DNA from: Clostridiales bacterium
Lineage (GTDB): Bacteria > Bacillota > Clostridia > Oscillospirales > QAKW01
Assembly: GCA_003343605.1 (NCBI GenBank)
Contig: QAKW01000043.1
Coordinates: 1-44,000 of the forward strand
Length of the DNA: 44,000 bases
Reading direction: 5' to 3'
The translations under genes were made by a program, and so were the position numbers. Positions 7,306 to 16,189 of this stretch are shown here, piece by piece. Each line of letters starts with the position of its first letter. Within the stretch, counting starts at the first letter, position 1. The notes under the pieces were generated by a model. That model ran no database searches. It was not told where the DNA came from and saw nothing but the letters and a program-made list of their open reading frames with translations.

Positions 7306-9198
7306 ATGTATAAAGTAGAAGATTTGGATATTGCGGTCATCGGCGCGGGGCATGCGGGAATCGAAGCAGGGCTGAGCGCCGCACGCCTGGGCTGCCGGGT
7401 GGGCGTGTTTACGATCTGCCTGGATGCCGTGGGCAATATGCCCTGTAATCCGTCGATCGGCGGCACGGCAAAAGGGCATCTGGTTTGTGAGATCGACGCG
7501 CTGGGGGGCGAAATGGGAAAAGCGGCAGACGCAACGTTTCTGCAAAGCCGGATGCTGAATCTGGGCAAGGGCCCGGCGGTGCATTCTTTGCGTGTGCAGT
7601 CGGACCGGCGGGCCTACAGCCGCTATATGAAGCATGCGCTGGAGCAGCAGGAAAATCTGGAGCTGATTCAGGCGGAGATTGTGGAAATTCAAACGGAAAA
7701 CAGCCAGGTAACCGGAGTGGTCACCCATTTGGGCGCCGTTTACGGCGCAAGAGCCGTCATTCTGGCAACCGGCACATATTTAAAAGGGGAAATCATCATT
7801 GGGGAAAGCCAGCTGCCAGGCGGGCCGGATGGGATGTTTCCCGCAAACAGGCTGAGCGAATGCTTAGCGCGGCTGGGCCTGCCGCTGCGGCGGTTTAAAA
7901 CGGGAACGCCGGCGCGGGTAAACCGCCGGTCGCTGGATTTTACCAAAATGACCGTGCAGGAAGGCGACCGGGAGATTATCCCGTTTTCCTTTACAACGGA
8001 GGAACCCGGCGAAAACCAGGTGGTTTGCTACTTAACCGGTACCAATGCGCAAACCCACCGGATTATACGGGAAAATATCCACCGTTCGCCGATTTACAGC
8101 GGAAGGATTCACGGCGTTGGGCCGCGGTACTGCCCGAGTATTGAAGATAAGATTATGCGGTTTCCCGAAAAAGAGACGCATCAGTTATTTGTAGAACCCT
8201 GCGGGCTGGAAACGGAAGAAATGTATCTGCAGGGGCTTTCCTCCTCTATGCCGGAAGATGTGCAGCGCGCGTTTATCCATTCGATCAGAGGGCTTGAAAA
8301 GGCGCAGATTATGCGCGTGGCCTATGCCATTCAGTATGATTGCATCGATCCGCAGGCCCTTTATCCCACGCTGGAGAGTAAAACGGTTGGCGGACTGTTT
8401 GGTGCCGGGCAGTTCAACGGCTCCTCCGGCTATGAAGAGGCGGCGGCCCAGGGGCTGATCGCAGGAATCAATGCGGCGCTGAAAATCAAGGGACGGCCGC
8501 CGCTGCTGCTGGACCGGGCTTCTTCTTATATTGGAACACTGATCGACGATCTGGTTACGAAAGGAACCCCGGAGCCCTACCGGATGATGACCAGCCGAAG
8601 CGAATACCGGCTGCTGCTGCGGCAGGACAACGCGGATCTGCGCCTGACGCCGGTTGGCTATGAGCTGGGGCTGATCAGTGAAACGCGTTATCAGAAATTT
8701 CTGCTTAAAAAGAAGCATATAGAACAGGAGATTGCCCGGCTGAAAAAGACGTATGTTTCGCATCTGAACGGGCAGGCAAATGAAATTCTCAAAGAATGCG
8801 GCACCACACCTCTCACCGGCGGCGCATCCCTTGCAGAGTTGCTGGCGCGACCGCAGGTAAGTTATGAGGCGCTGCGCCTGGTAGATCCCGAACGCCCGGC
8901 GCTGACGCGTGCAGAAGGCCGGCAGGCGGAAATCTCCATTAAATATGAAGGCTATATTGAAAAACAGCTCGCAAAGGTTCGGGAATTCCACAAGCTGGAA
9001 AGCCGCCGGCTTCCGGCGGATCTTTGCTATGAAAATATGCCGGGCCTGCGGCTGGAGGCCCGGCAGAAGCTGGCCAGTGTAAGGCCGGTGAGTATCGGGC
9101 AGGCCAGCAGAATCAGCGGCGTAAGCCCGGCAGACATCAGCGTGCTGATGATTGCGCTGGAGCAAAGGAGGCGGGAGCATGGATCCGAGGATCGATGA
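7306..9198 (+). CDS. mnmG: tRNA U34 modification enzyme MnmG (GidA)
   Basis: MnmG is the FAD-dependent partner of MnmE. The 630-residue product has the N-terminal dinucleotide fold GAGHAGIEAG, the signatures CNPSIGGTAKGHLV and GPAVHSLRVQSDRR, and the later FNGSSGYEEAAAQG and RMMTSRSEYRLLLRQDNAD. The length is normal. Its last 20 bases overlap the start of rsmG, pointing to translational coupling. Confidence 0.97.
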   Translation: MYKVEDLDIAVIGAGHAGIEAGLSAARLGCRVGVFTICLDAVGNMPCNPSIGGTAKGHLVCEIDALGGEMGKAADATFLQSRMLNLGKGPAVHSLRVQSDRRAYSRYMKHALEQQENLELIQAEIVEIQTENSQVTGVVTHLGAVYGARAVILATGTYLKGEIIIGESQLPGGPDGMFPANRLSECLARLGLPLRRFKTGTPARVNRRSLDFTKMTVQEGDREIIPFSFTTEEPGENQVVCYLTGTNAQTHRIIRENIHRSPIYSGRIHGVGPRYCPSIEDKIMRFPEKETHQLFVEPCGLETEEMYLQGLSSSMPEDVQRAFIHSIRGLEKAQIMRVAYAIQYDCIDPQALYPTLESKTVGGLFGAGQFNGSSGYEEAAAQGLIAGINAALKIKGRPPLLLDRASSYIGTLIDDLVTKGTPEPYRMMTSRSEYRLLLRQDNADLRLTPVGYELGLISETRYQKFLLKKKHIEQEIARLKKTYVSHLNGQANEILKECGTTPLTGGASLAELLARPQVSYEALRLVDPERPALTRAEGRQAEISIKYEGYIEKQLAKVREFHKLESRRLPADLCYENMPGLRLEARQKLASVRPVSIGQASRISGVSPADISVLMIALEQRRREHGSEDR

Positions 9199-9898
9199 AT
9201 TAAAGGCGCTTTTAAAGGCGGAAGGGCTGAATGCTCCGCCTGATTTTGCGGAAAAGCTGCTGCATTTTGAACGCCTGTTGCTGGAAACCAACCGGGTAAT
9301 GAATCTAACCGCTATTACGGAACCGTGGGATATGATGAAAAAGCATTACTGGGATAGTATCTATCCCTTATCCCGGGGATGGATCGGGCGGGGGCAGCGG
9401 ATCATTGATGTTGGCTGCGGCGCGGGCTTCCCTTCCCTGCCGCTGAAGCTGATGGAGCCCTCCCTTGATTTTACGCTGATGGATTCCCTGGAAAAACGGC
9501 TTCGTTTTTTAAATCGTGTGATCGCAGAGCTGCAGCTGGAAAAAATACAAACCTGCCATCAGCGTGCAGAAGCTGCCGGAAAAGATCCGCTTTACCGGGA
9601 GCGCTATGATATAGCGGTATCCCGCGCGGTAGCGGAGCTCCCCAAACTCTGCGAATACTGCCTGCCGCTGATCCGGCCGGGCGGGGCGCTGATTGCCTAT
9701 AAGGGCGCCGGCGCGCAGGAGGAGCTGAGCCGGGCGCAAAGCGCCGTTTATAAGCTGGGCGGAAAGGCAGAGCAGCTGCTGCAGTATACCCTGCCCGGCG
9801 AAGAAGACCGGCGGGCGCTGATTCTGATCCGCAAGGAACGCCCCACGCCAAAGCAATACCCGCGGCAGCAAAAGCAGATTAAAGATAACCCGTTATAA
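9179..9898 (+). CDS. rsmG: 16S rRNA (guanine-527-N7) methyltransferase
   Basis: RsmG uses S-adenosylmethionine to methylate G527 of 16S rRNA. The 239-residue protein shows motif I DVGCGAGFPSLPL near residue 76, DFTLMDSLEKRLRFLNRV, and AVSRAVAELPKLCEYCLPL. The ATG at 9179 has a perfect AAAGGAGG seven bases away; an in-frame ATG at 9152 would extend it into mnmG without such a site. It is the last gene of the run and is followed by a shared terminator. Confidence 0.95.
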   Translation: MDPRIDELKALLKAEGLNAPPDFAEKLLHFERLLLETNRVMNLTAITEPWDMMKKHYWDSIYPLSRGWIGRGQRIIDVGCGAGFPSLPLKLMEPSLDFTLMDSLEKRLRFLNRVIAELQLEKIQTCHQRAEAAGKDPLYRERYDIAVSRAVAELPKLCEYCLPLIRPGGALIAYKGAGAQEELSRAQSAVYKLGGKAEQLLQYTLPGEEDRRALILIRKERPTPKQYPRQQKQIKDNPL

Positions 9899-9939
9899 AA
9901 AAGAGCACCCGGCGGAAATTCCCGCCGGATGCTCTTTTA
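9898..9939. terminator. Bidirectional terminator between rsmG and rny
   Basis: A long hairpin, AAAGAGCA then CCGGCGG, pairs with CCGCCGG then TGCTCTTT apart from one mismatch. It is flanked by A-rich sequence on the left and T-rich on the right, so it can stop the converging rsmG and rny transcripts. Confidence 0.82.
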
Positions 9940-9940
9940 T

Positions 9941-11494
9941 TTACTTTGCAAAATCGATGGCGCGGCTTTCCCGGATCAGATGAACTTTGATCTGGCCGGG
10001 ATATTCCAGCTCCGATTCGATTTTCTTCACAATGTCGTGCGAAAGAACCGTAAGCTTATCATCAGAGATTTTTTCCGGGTTGACCATGATCCGGATTTCC
10101 CGCCCGGCCTGAATCGCAAATGTTTTTTCAACGCCCGGGAAGGAATTGGCGATCTCTTCGAGCTTTTCAAGGCGCTTGATATAATTTTCAAGATTTTCAC
10201 GCCTTGCGCCGGGGCGCGCAGCCGAGATAGCGTCTGCCGCCTGCACGATCGCATCGTAAACGGAAACGGTTTCCACATCGCCGTGATGCGCGGCAATGGC
10301 GTGCACAACCGTTTCGTTCTCTTTATATTTTTTGGCGATATCAACGCCGATCTGAATGTGAGAGCCCTCCATTTCAAAATCAACGCTCTTTCCGATATCG
10401 TGCAGCAGCCCGGCACGTTTGGCAAGGGTAATATCCGCGCCGATTTCAGCGGCAAGAAGGCCGCTGAGCTGGGATACTTCAATCGAATGATTCAAAACAT
10501 TCTGGCCGTAGCTGGTGCGGTATTTCTGCCGGCCCAGCAGCTTGATCAGATCGGGATGCAGGCCGTGGACGCCGGTTTCAAAGGTGGCGCGTTCGCCTTC
10601 CTTTTTCATGGAAACTTCCAGGTCACGGCGCACCTTTTCCACGGTTTCTTCAATCCGCGCCGGATGAATCCGGCCATCGGAAATCAGTTTTTCAAGCGTC
10701 TGCCGCGCAACCTCGCGGCGAATGGGATCAAAGCTGGAAAGCGTAATCGCTTCAGGCGTGTCGTCGATAATCAAATCCACGCCGGTAATGGTTTCCAGCG
10801 CCCGGATATTGCGGCCCTCACGCCCGATGATCCGCCCCTTCATTTCATCGCTGGGCAGGGCGACCACCGAAACGGTTGATTCAACAACGTGATCCGCCGC
10901 ACATTTCTGAATCGCAAGGGAAAGCAAATGCTTCGAGCGCTCATCCACCTGCTCTTTAAAATGATTTTCGTGTTCACTGATGCGCTGCGCGTATTCATGC
11001 TCCAATTCGGAGTCCATCATATGAAGGAGTTCCGCTTTGGCGGCATCGGCCGTGTAGCCGGAGATTCGTTCCAAAACCGCGATCTGCGATTTTTTTACGT
11101 TTTCCACTTCTTCCTGCAGTTGCTCCACCTTGCGCTGTTTTTCTGCAAGGACTTCTTCTTTGCGATCGATGTTGTCATACTTCTTGTCGAGAATTTCTTC
11201 TCTTTGTTGCAACCGTTTTTCTTGCCGCGTTACTTCCACACGACGCTCTTTCAACTCTTTTTCCTGATCAGTTCGTTCTTTCAGCAGCTCCTCCTTGGCT
11301 TCTAAAAGAGCTTCCTTTTTTCTGGTTTCAGCAGTTTTAATGGCATCGTTAATGATACGCTTTGCCTCTTCTTTGGCAGAACCGATCTGCTTTTCGCTTA
11401 CTTTTTTTCGATATAAAAAGCCAGCGACAAACATGGCAAAACCTACAATAACAGCAACAATCACAACGGTGAGAATGATCTGCAATTGCGACAT
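9941..11494 (-). CDS. rny: Ribonuclease Y
   Basis: RNase Y is the membrane-anchored endoribonuclease that starts mRNA decay in many Firmicutes. The 517-residue protein has one N-terminal membrane segment (about residues 5-28), a long charged coiled coil (about 30-190), a KH domain with IIGREGRNIRALE near 215, and an HD domain with LLHDIGKS near 362. GGAGG lies upstream of the ATG. It stands alone with a consensus promoter and a leader of about 120 bases, converging on rsmG and divergent from uppP. It is not usually part of the origin cluster. Confidence 0.96.
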   Translation of the reverse strand: MSQLQIILTVVIVAVIVGFAMFVAGFLYRKKVSEKQIGSAKEEAKRIINDAIKTAETRKKEALLEAKEELLKERTDQEKELKERRVEVTRQEKRLQQREEILDKKYDNIDRKEEVLAEKQRKVEQLQEEVENVKKSQIAVLERISGYTADAAKAELLHMMDSELEHEYAQRISEHENHFKEQVDERSKHLLSLAIQKCAADHVVESTVSVVALPSDEMKGRIIGREGRNIRALETITGVDLIIDDTPEAITLSSFDPIRREVARQTLEKLISDGRIHPARIEETVEKVRRDLEVSMKKEGERATFETGVHGLHPDLIKLLGRQKYRTSYGQNVLNHSIEVSQLSGLLAAEIGADITLAKRAGLLHDIGKSVDFEMEGSHIQIGVDIAKKYKENETVVHAIAAHHGDVETVSVYDAIVQAADAISAARPGARRENLENYIKRLEKLEEIANSFPGVEKTFAIQAGREIRIMVNPEKISDDKLTVLSHDIVKKIESELEYPGQIKVHLIRESRAIDFAK

Positions 11495-11620
11495 TTCATT
11501 CGCCTCCTGTTATGATATTGAATTGGATGGACGTATAAAACGCCCGGAAAATATCAGATTTTCTTTCAAAACGCCCATTGCCGCGGCATTTTGTAGAAAT
11601 ATACTAATACACCAATGAAA

Positions 11621-11649
11621 ATTATAGGGGATTTCCGGCAATCTGTCAA
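11621..11649 (-). promoter_or_regulatory. Consensus promoter of rny
   Basis: On the minus strand, TTGACA (11649-11644), 17 bases and TATAAT (11626-11621) match sigma-A exactly. The predicted start near 11614 leaves an untranslated leader of about 120 bases. Confidence 0.83.
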
Positions 11650-11663
11650 GCATAAAATCACGG

Positions 11664-11692
11664 TTGCAATAAAAATGTAGAAATGCTATAAT
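11664..11692 (+). promoter_or_regulatory. Predicted promoter of uppP
   Basis: TTGCAA (11664-11669), 17 bases and TATAAT (11687-11692) form a good sigma-A promoter about 45 bases before uppP, back to back with the rny promoter. Confidence 0.75.
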
Positions 11693-11738
11693 ATCCTTAT
11701 TATGGAGAATGACGCTTTTAATAGCGCGCGGAGGAAGT

Positions 11739-12578
11739 ATGAATTACATCTACGGGATTATTCTGGGCCTGATTCAGGGTCTTGGCGAATTTCTGCCGGT
11801 TTCCAGCTCGGGCCATCTGCTGCTGATGAAAAAGCTGCTGGGCCTGCCGCCGGAACTGCTGGAAAATAACGCGCTTGATATTTTGCTGCATCTGGGAACG
11901 CTTGTTGCGGTGATAATAGCGTTTCGGAAAACGGTGTGGCGGATGATTACCGGTTTTTGCGGCATGATCGCGGGGATCTTCCGCGGAACCTTCAAATGGC
12001 GCAAGGCCAACCGGTATCAGGTGATGGCGGTTTATGTGATTGTGGCAACACTGCCGCTGTTTTTGGTAGCGCTGGTGCAGCATTATTTTGATTATTCCGC
12101 GCTGTTGGGGGATAATCTGCTGTTTGTGGGCATTATGCTGATGGTTACGGCGGGATTGCTGTTTATCGGCGATCACAGCGTCTGCCGGAACCGCGATATC
12201 CGGGAGATGCAGCCCGGACAGGCTGTAAAGCTCGGTCTTTTTCAGGCCATTGCAACGCTGCCGGGCCTCTCCCGCAGCGGAACCACCATCTCGATGGCGA
12301 TGAATATGGGCTTTGACCGGCAGGCCGCCATTGAATTTTCTTTTATGATGAGCATTCCGGCGGTGCTTGGCGCCAATATCCTTCATATCGGGGATATCAA
12401 GGCGATTGGAGCGGCAAATATCGGCATGTTTTTGGTGGCGCTGGCAACGGCGGTTGTTGCGGGGCTCGGCGCGATCAGCCTGTTGAAATATCTGGTGAAA
12501 AAAGAGCGGTTCGGGTGGTTTGTAATTTATTGCCTCATAGCGGGCGCGGCCGCGATTGTTTTGAATTTTGTTCTCTAA
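11739..12578 (+). CDS. uppP: Undecaprenyl-diphosphate phosphatase
   Basis: UppP (BacA) dephosphorylates undecaprenyl pyrophosphate to recycle the lipid carrier for peptidoglycan synthesis; overexpression is known to give bacitracin resistance. The 279-residue, multi-pass membrane protein has both signatures: GLGEFLPVSSSGH near the N-terminus and LPGLSRSGTTIS past the middle. I chose the ATG at 11739 because GGAGG stands immediately upstream; an in-frame ATG at 11709 adds ten residues without support. ftsK follows after 13 bases. Confidence 0.95.
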   Translation: MNYIYGIILGLIQGLGEFLPVSSSGHLLLMKKLLGLPPELLENNALDILLHLGTLVAVIIAFRKTVWRMITGFCGMIAGIFRGTFKWRKANRYQVMAVYVIVATLPLFLVALVQHYFDYSALLGDNLLFVGIMLMVTAGLLFIGDHSVCRNRDIREMQPGQAVKLGLFQAIATLPGLSRSGTTISMAMNMGFDRQAAIEFSFMMSIPAVLGANILHIGDIKAIGAANIGMFLVALATAVVAGLGAISLLKYLVKKERFGWFVIYCLIAGAAAIVLNFVL

Positions 12579-12591
12579 GGGGGAATGATTT

Positions 12592-14961
12592 TTGCCCAGG
12601 AAAAGTAAAAAACAACTTGAGCAGGAGCAGCGGGCGCAGCAGCAGGAAAAAAAGGCGGCAACCCGCCGCAGTATTTACGCAGTGATCTTTTTTGCGCTGG
12701 CCTTATTGCTTGCTATTTATATTTATACGCCGATTAAGGTGCCGCTGAAAAGCTGGGTTGTCAATCATTTTCTATATGGCCTTTTCGGCTTCGCCTCCTT
12801 TCTCTTTCCGATTTTTCTCGGGTGGCTTGGCGTTGATGCGCTGGATAAAAACAAAAAATACAGCACGATGGTTAAGGTTTGGATGGGCCTGCTGCTTGCG
12901 GCGGTTGTTTCAGGGCTCAGCTATCTGTTCTGGTATCCCGGCGCCTATACGTTTAAAACCTTCTTTACAGAAGGCATTGCCCAGTTCTGGAGGCAGGGAA
13001 TGGCGTTGCAGGGCGGTGTGATCGGCGGAATCATTGCATGCCCGCTGATCGCCCTGATGTCGCGCTGGGGGTTCGGCATTCTGATGGCGGCGATTACGCT
13101 GATTGCGATTTTATTTTTCTTCGATCTCACCCTTTATCAGCTGGCGCTGCCGTTTCGTAAAATGATCGGCGCGGTTAAGGCGAAGCGGGAACAGCCGCAA
13201 TTGGTGGATGATGTGGAGGAAGAAAAACTGCGCCGCCATTTTTCAGATCTGGAGGCCGAAGAAAAGGCGGACGACCCCGAAGCGCAGCCGGAGGAAGCCT
13301 GGCAGGTACCGGTAGACGTAACGCCCCCGGAAACCGTGACAGATGTCACGCCGGTTTTTGTTTATGATGATGTAACCCCGGAAGGGTTTATTGATCCGGC
13401 GGATATCGCAACGTTCACGGAGCCCCCGGCAGAACCGAAAAAGCGGACTGCTCCGGCGCCCGCACCGGAACCCGCTGCCACCGGCACACAGCTCCATTTT
13501 TATAATTTTCCGCCCCTTTCTCTGCTGAAAAGCGGGCGGCAGAGCGTAGGCGCCACCCAGACCGAGCTGAGGGAAAAGGAAGAGATTTTGCTTCAGACGC
13601 TGCGCGATTTTGGCATTGAGGCATCGATGACCGGGATTTCCGTAGGCCCGAATGTCACCCGTTTTGAGCTGGCTCCGCGCGCCGGAACCAGGGTCAGCCG
13701 CATTGCCGCACTTTCAGATGATCTGGCGCTGGCGCTGGCGGCAACGCAGGTGCGGATTGAAGCGCCGATCCCCGGAAAAGCGGCGGTCGGGATTGAGATT
13801 CCCAATAAAACCGCCGGCACGGTATATATCCGAGAGGTGCTCTCTTCCCCTGCTTTCCGGGATGGCAAAAGCCCGCTTACTTCCGCCCTGGGAAAGGATA
13901 TCGCGGGTAATCTGATTACCTTCGATGTTGCCAAAATGCCGCATCTACTGGTAGCCGGAACAACCGGCTCCGGAAAATCGGTTTGCATCAATACGATTTT
14001 GATGTCTTTTCTTTATAAAGCACCGCCGGAGGAGCTGAAATTGATTCTGATCGATCCAAAAGCGGTAGAAATGGATGTTTATAATGGAATCCCGCATTTG
14101 CTGATTCCCGTTGTGACCAATCCGAAGAAGGCGGCGGGCACGCTGCAGTGGGCCTGCACGGAAATGGACCGCCGCTACGACCTGATGAAGAATACCCAGG
14201 TCAGAAATCTGGATGCGTTCAACGCCTATGCCGAAACCCATCCGGATTATGAGCCGATGCCCAGAATCGTGGTTGTGATCGATGAGCTGGCAGATCTGAT
14301 GATGGTTTCATCCAAAGAGGTGGAAGATTATATCTGCCGCCTGTGCGCGAAGGCGCGCGCCGCGGGGATCCACCTGATCGTTGCAACGCAGCGGCCGAGC
14401 GCCGATGTGGTAACCGGGCTGATCAAGGCAAACATCCCGTCGCGGATTGCCTTTACGGTGGATAACTCAATCAATTCCCGTATTATTCTGGATGAAAACG
14501 GTGCGGAGAAGCTGCTGGGCCGGGGCGATATGCTCTATAAACCGGTAGGCGCCAATAAACCGCTGCGGATCCAGGGCTGCTTTGTATCAGATGGTGAAGT
14601 GGAGGCAGTGGTCTCTTATGTGAAAAACAACTCGCCCGGGTCGGAATATGATCAGGGCGCGATCTCTGATATTGAGAATCTGGCCAATCAGGGGAATAAG
14701 GCAAACGGCGCGTCGGATGCCGGCGAAGATACCGGCCACGATGAGCTGCTGGTTTCGGCCTGTGAATGTGTGATTGAAGCCAAAATGGCCTCTACTTCCC
14801 TGCTTCAGCGAAAATTGAAACTGGGATATGCCAGAGCCGCCCGGATCGTGGATGAGATGGAGGCATTGGGTATCGTAGGCCCCTTTGAAGGTTCAAAGCC
14901 ACGGAAGGTGCTGGTTACCCTGGATGAATTCCGGGAGATCTGCGTGCAGCGCGGATTATAA
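12592..14961 (+). CDS. ftsK: DNA translocase FtsK/SpoIIIE
   Basis: This membrane-anchored AAA+ motor pumps DNA through the division septum, or into the forespore in spore formers. The 789-residue protein has several N-terminal membrane segments (about 25-175) and an acidic, proline-rich linker (about 205-300). The motor domain has Walker A AGTTGSGKS (454-463 region) and Walker B VVVIDELADL (560-569). A C-terminal gamma winged-helix domain carries SLLQRKLKLGYARAARIVD. The start appears to be TTG at 12592 behind GGGGGA; a nearby ATG at 12585 is out of frame. Sequence alone does not separate FtsK from SpoIIIE. Confidence 0.95.
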   Translation: MPRKSKKQLEQEQRAQQQEKKAATRRSIYAVIFFALALLLAIYIYTPIKVPLKSWVVNHFLYGLFGFASFLFPIFLGWLGVDALDKNKKYSTMVKVWMGLLLAAVVSGLSYLFWYPGAYTFKTFFTEGIAQFWRQGMALQGGVIGGIIACPLIALMSRWGFGILMAAITLIAILFFFDLTLYQLALPFRKMIGAVKAKREQPQLVDDVEEEKLRRHFSDLEAEEKADDPEAQPEEAWQVPVDVTPPETVTDVTPVFVYDDVTPEGFIDPADIATFTEPPAEPKKRTAPAPAPEPAATGTQLHFYNFPPLSLLKSGRQSVGATQTELREKEEILLQTLRDFGIEASMTGISVGPNVTRFELAPRAGTRVSRIAALSDDLALALAATQVRIEAPIPGKAAVGIEIPNKTAGTVYIREVLSSPAFRDGKSPLTSALGKDIAGNLITFDVAKMPHLLVAGTTGSGKSVCINTILMSFLYKAPPEELKLILIDPKAVEMDVYNGIPHLLIPVVTNPKKAAGTLQWACTEMDRRYDLMKNTQVRNLDAFNAYAETHPDYEPMPRIVVVIDELADLMMVSSKEVEDYICRLCAKARAAGIHLIVATQRPSADVVTGLIKANIPSRIAFTVDNSINSRIILDENGAEKLLGRGDMLYKPVGANKPLRIQGCFVSDGEVEAVVSYVKNNSPGSEYDQGAISDIENLANQGNKANGASDAGEDTGHDELLVSACECVIEAKMASTSLLQRKLKLGYARAARIVDEMEALGIVGPFEGSKPRKVLVTLDEFREICVQRGL

Positions 14962-14983
14962 TGAGCAGCGGAGGAGGCACGGG

Positions 14984-15523
14984 ATGAGAATCGCGGTGAT
15001 CGGCTATTCGGGCAGCGGAAAATCAACGCTGGCCGGCGCTTTGGCAAAGCATTTTTTTCTGCCGGTTCTTTATCTGGATACAGTGCAGTTTACACCGGGC
15101 TGGCAGGAGCGGGAGCGTAGCGCAGCGCGCAAGCTTGTGCGGGAGTTCATGGAGCAAAACAAAGAGGGCTGGGTGATCGACGGAAATTATAAAGCCTTTT
15201 ATCAGGAAGAGCGGTTATCCGCCGCCGATTCTATCATTTTTATGAATTTTAACCGGTTTTCCTGCCTCAAACGCGCGCTGAGCCGTTATTTTAAGTACCG
15301 CCATAAAACCAGGGAAAGCATGGCGGAGGGCTGTGAAGAAAAGTTTGACTGCGCATTCTTTTGGTGGATTATTGCAGCCGGAAGGTCGCCCGCCCGGCGG
15401 GCGCATTACCGGGCCATCACCGCGCGGTATACAGAAAAGATGGTGGTGCTCCGAAACCAGCGGGAGCTGGATGCCTTTCTGGCGCATGTAGAAGAACGAT
15501 TGAATCAAAAACCCGCCTGCTGA
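14984..15523 (+). CDS. P-loop kinase, adenylate-kinase/FlaR-like
   Basis: The 179-residue protein starts with a Walker A loop, MRIAVIGYSGSGKSTLA, followed by LYLDTVQFTPGW and GWVIDGNYK. This pattern is typical of proteins annotated as DNA topology modulation protein FlaR or adenylate-kinase-like. The substrate is unknown and the topology label should not be taken literally. GGAGGAGG precedes the ATG. It lies 22 bases after ftsK and is probably co-transcribed. Its stop codon sits inside the downstream terminator hairpin. Confidence 0.8.
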   Translation: MRIAVIGYSGSGKSTLAGALAKHFFLPVLYLDTVQFTPGWQERERSAARKLVREFMEQNKEGWVIDGNYKAFYQEERLSAADSIIFMNFNRFSCLKRALSRYFKYRHKTRESMAEGCEEKFDCAFFWWIIAAGRSPARRAHYRAITARYTEKMVVLRNQRELDAFLAHVEERLNQKPAC

Positions 15524-15537
15524 CAGGCGGGTTTTTT
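15507..15537. terminator. Bidirectional terminator after the P-loop kinase
   Basis: AAAACCCGCCTG pairs with CAGGCGGGTTTT around a short loop, with a T-run on the right and an A-run on the left. It overlaps the end of the kinase gene and also lies just beyond the end of the converging rubrerythrin gene. Confidence 0.88.
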
Positions 15538-15546
15538 GCATAGAAA

Positions 15547-16083
15547 TCAGTAGTTCTTTGCTTCCAGCTGGAAGTAAGCCTGCGGTTTTTTGCAGACAGG
15601 GCAGTGAACCGGCGCCGCTTTGCCCACATGCATGTGGCCGCAGTTGCGGCAGATCCAAACAACGGTATCCCCTCTTTGGAAGACCAGCTGGTCTTCCATA
15701 TTCTGCATCAGGGTCAAAAAGCGTTCTTCATGATGCTTTTCAATTTCGGCAACCGCCTCAAAGAGATAGGCGATTTCATTAAAGCCCTCTTCGCGGGCCT
15801 CTTTGGCAAAGGTTGGGTACATTTCTGTCCATTCATAGTTTTCACCCTTCGCAGCGTCATCCAGATTGGGCTGTGTGGTTCCAAGACCATCGTGAAGCAG
15901 CTTAAACCAGATCTCGGCGTGTTCCTTCTCATTATGCGCAGTTTCTTCAAACAGCGCGCCGATCTGCTGATACCCGTCTTCTTTTGCCTTTGCTGCATAA
16001 TAGGTATATTTGTTTCTTGCCTGAGATTCCCCGGCGAAGGCCGCCATCAGATTGGCCTCGGTTTTACTCCCTTTCAGTTCCAT
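15547..16083 (-). CDS. rbr: Rubrerythrin
   Basis: Rubrerythrin is a cytoplasmic peroxidase of anaerobes that reduces hydrogen peroxide. The 178-residue protein has an N-terminal diiron four-helix domain (FAGESQARNKY, EETAHNEKEHA, AEIEKHHEERF) and a C-terminal rubredoxin-like domain with the cysteine pairs C-R-N-C-G-H and C-P-V-C-K-K. GGAAGGAGA precedes the ATG. It stands alone between two terminators. It supports an anaerobic host. Confidence 0.96.
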   Translation of the reverse strand: MELKGSKTEANLMAAFAGESQARNKYTYYAAKAKEDGYQQIGALFEETAHNEKEHAEIWFKLLHDGLGTTQPNLDDAAKGENYEWTEMYPTFAKEAREEGFNEIAYLFEAVAEIEKHHEERFLTLMQNMEDQLVFQRGDTVVWICRNCGHMHVGKAAPVHCPVCKKPQAYFQLEAKNY

Positions 16084-16155
16084 GATCAGGTCTCCTTCCT
16101 TATTGACGAAATTCTTTTTATAGTTTATGGAAAGAGCCGGTAATTATGCGTAAAG

Positions 16156-16185
16156 AAAAGCCTGCTTTTGGGAAGCAGGCTTTTT
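16156..16185 (-). terminator. Terminator of the CotH/dockerin gene
   Basis: AAAAGCCTGCTT pairs with AAGCAGGCTTTT around a five-base loop. Minus-strand transcription from the large gene to the right meets the stem just past its stop codon, then a T-rich stretch. Confidence 0.85.
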
Positions 16186-16189
16186 CTTT

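Noticed and set aside
14885..14983. Upstream extension of the P-loop kinase
   Set aside because: The added residues overlap ftsK in another frame, and the ATG at 14984 has a strong GGAGGAGG and begins the Walker A segment directly.
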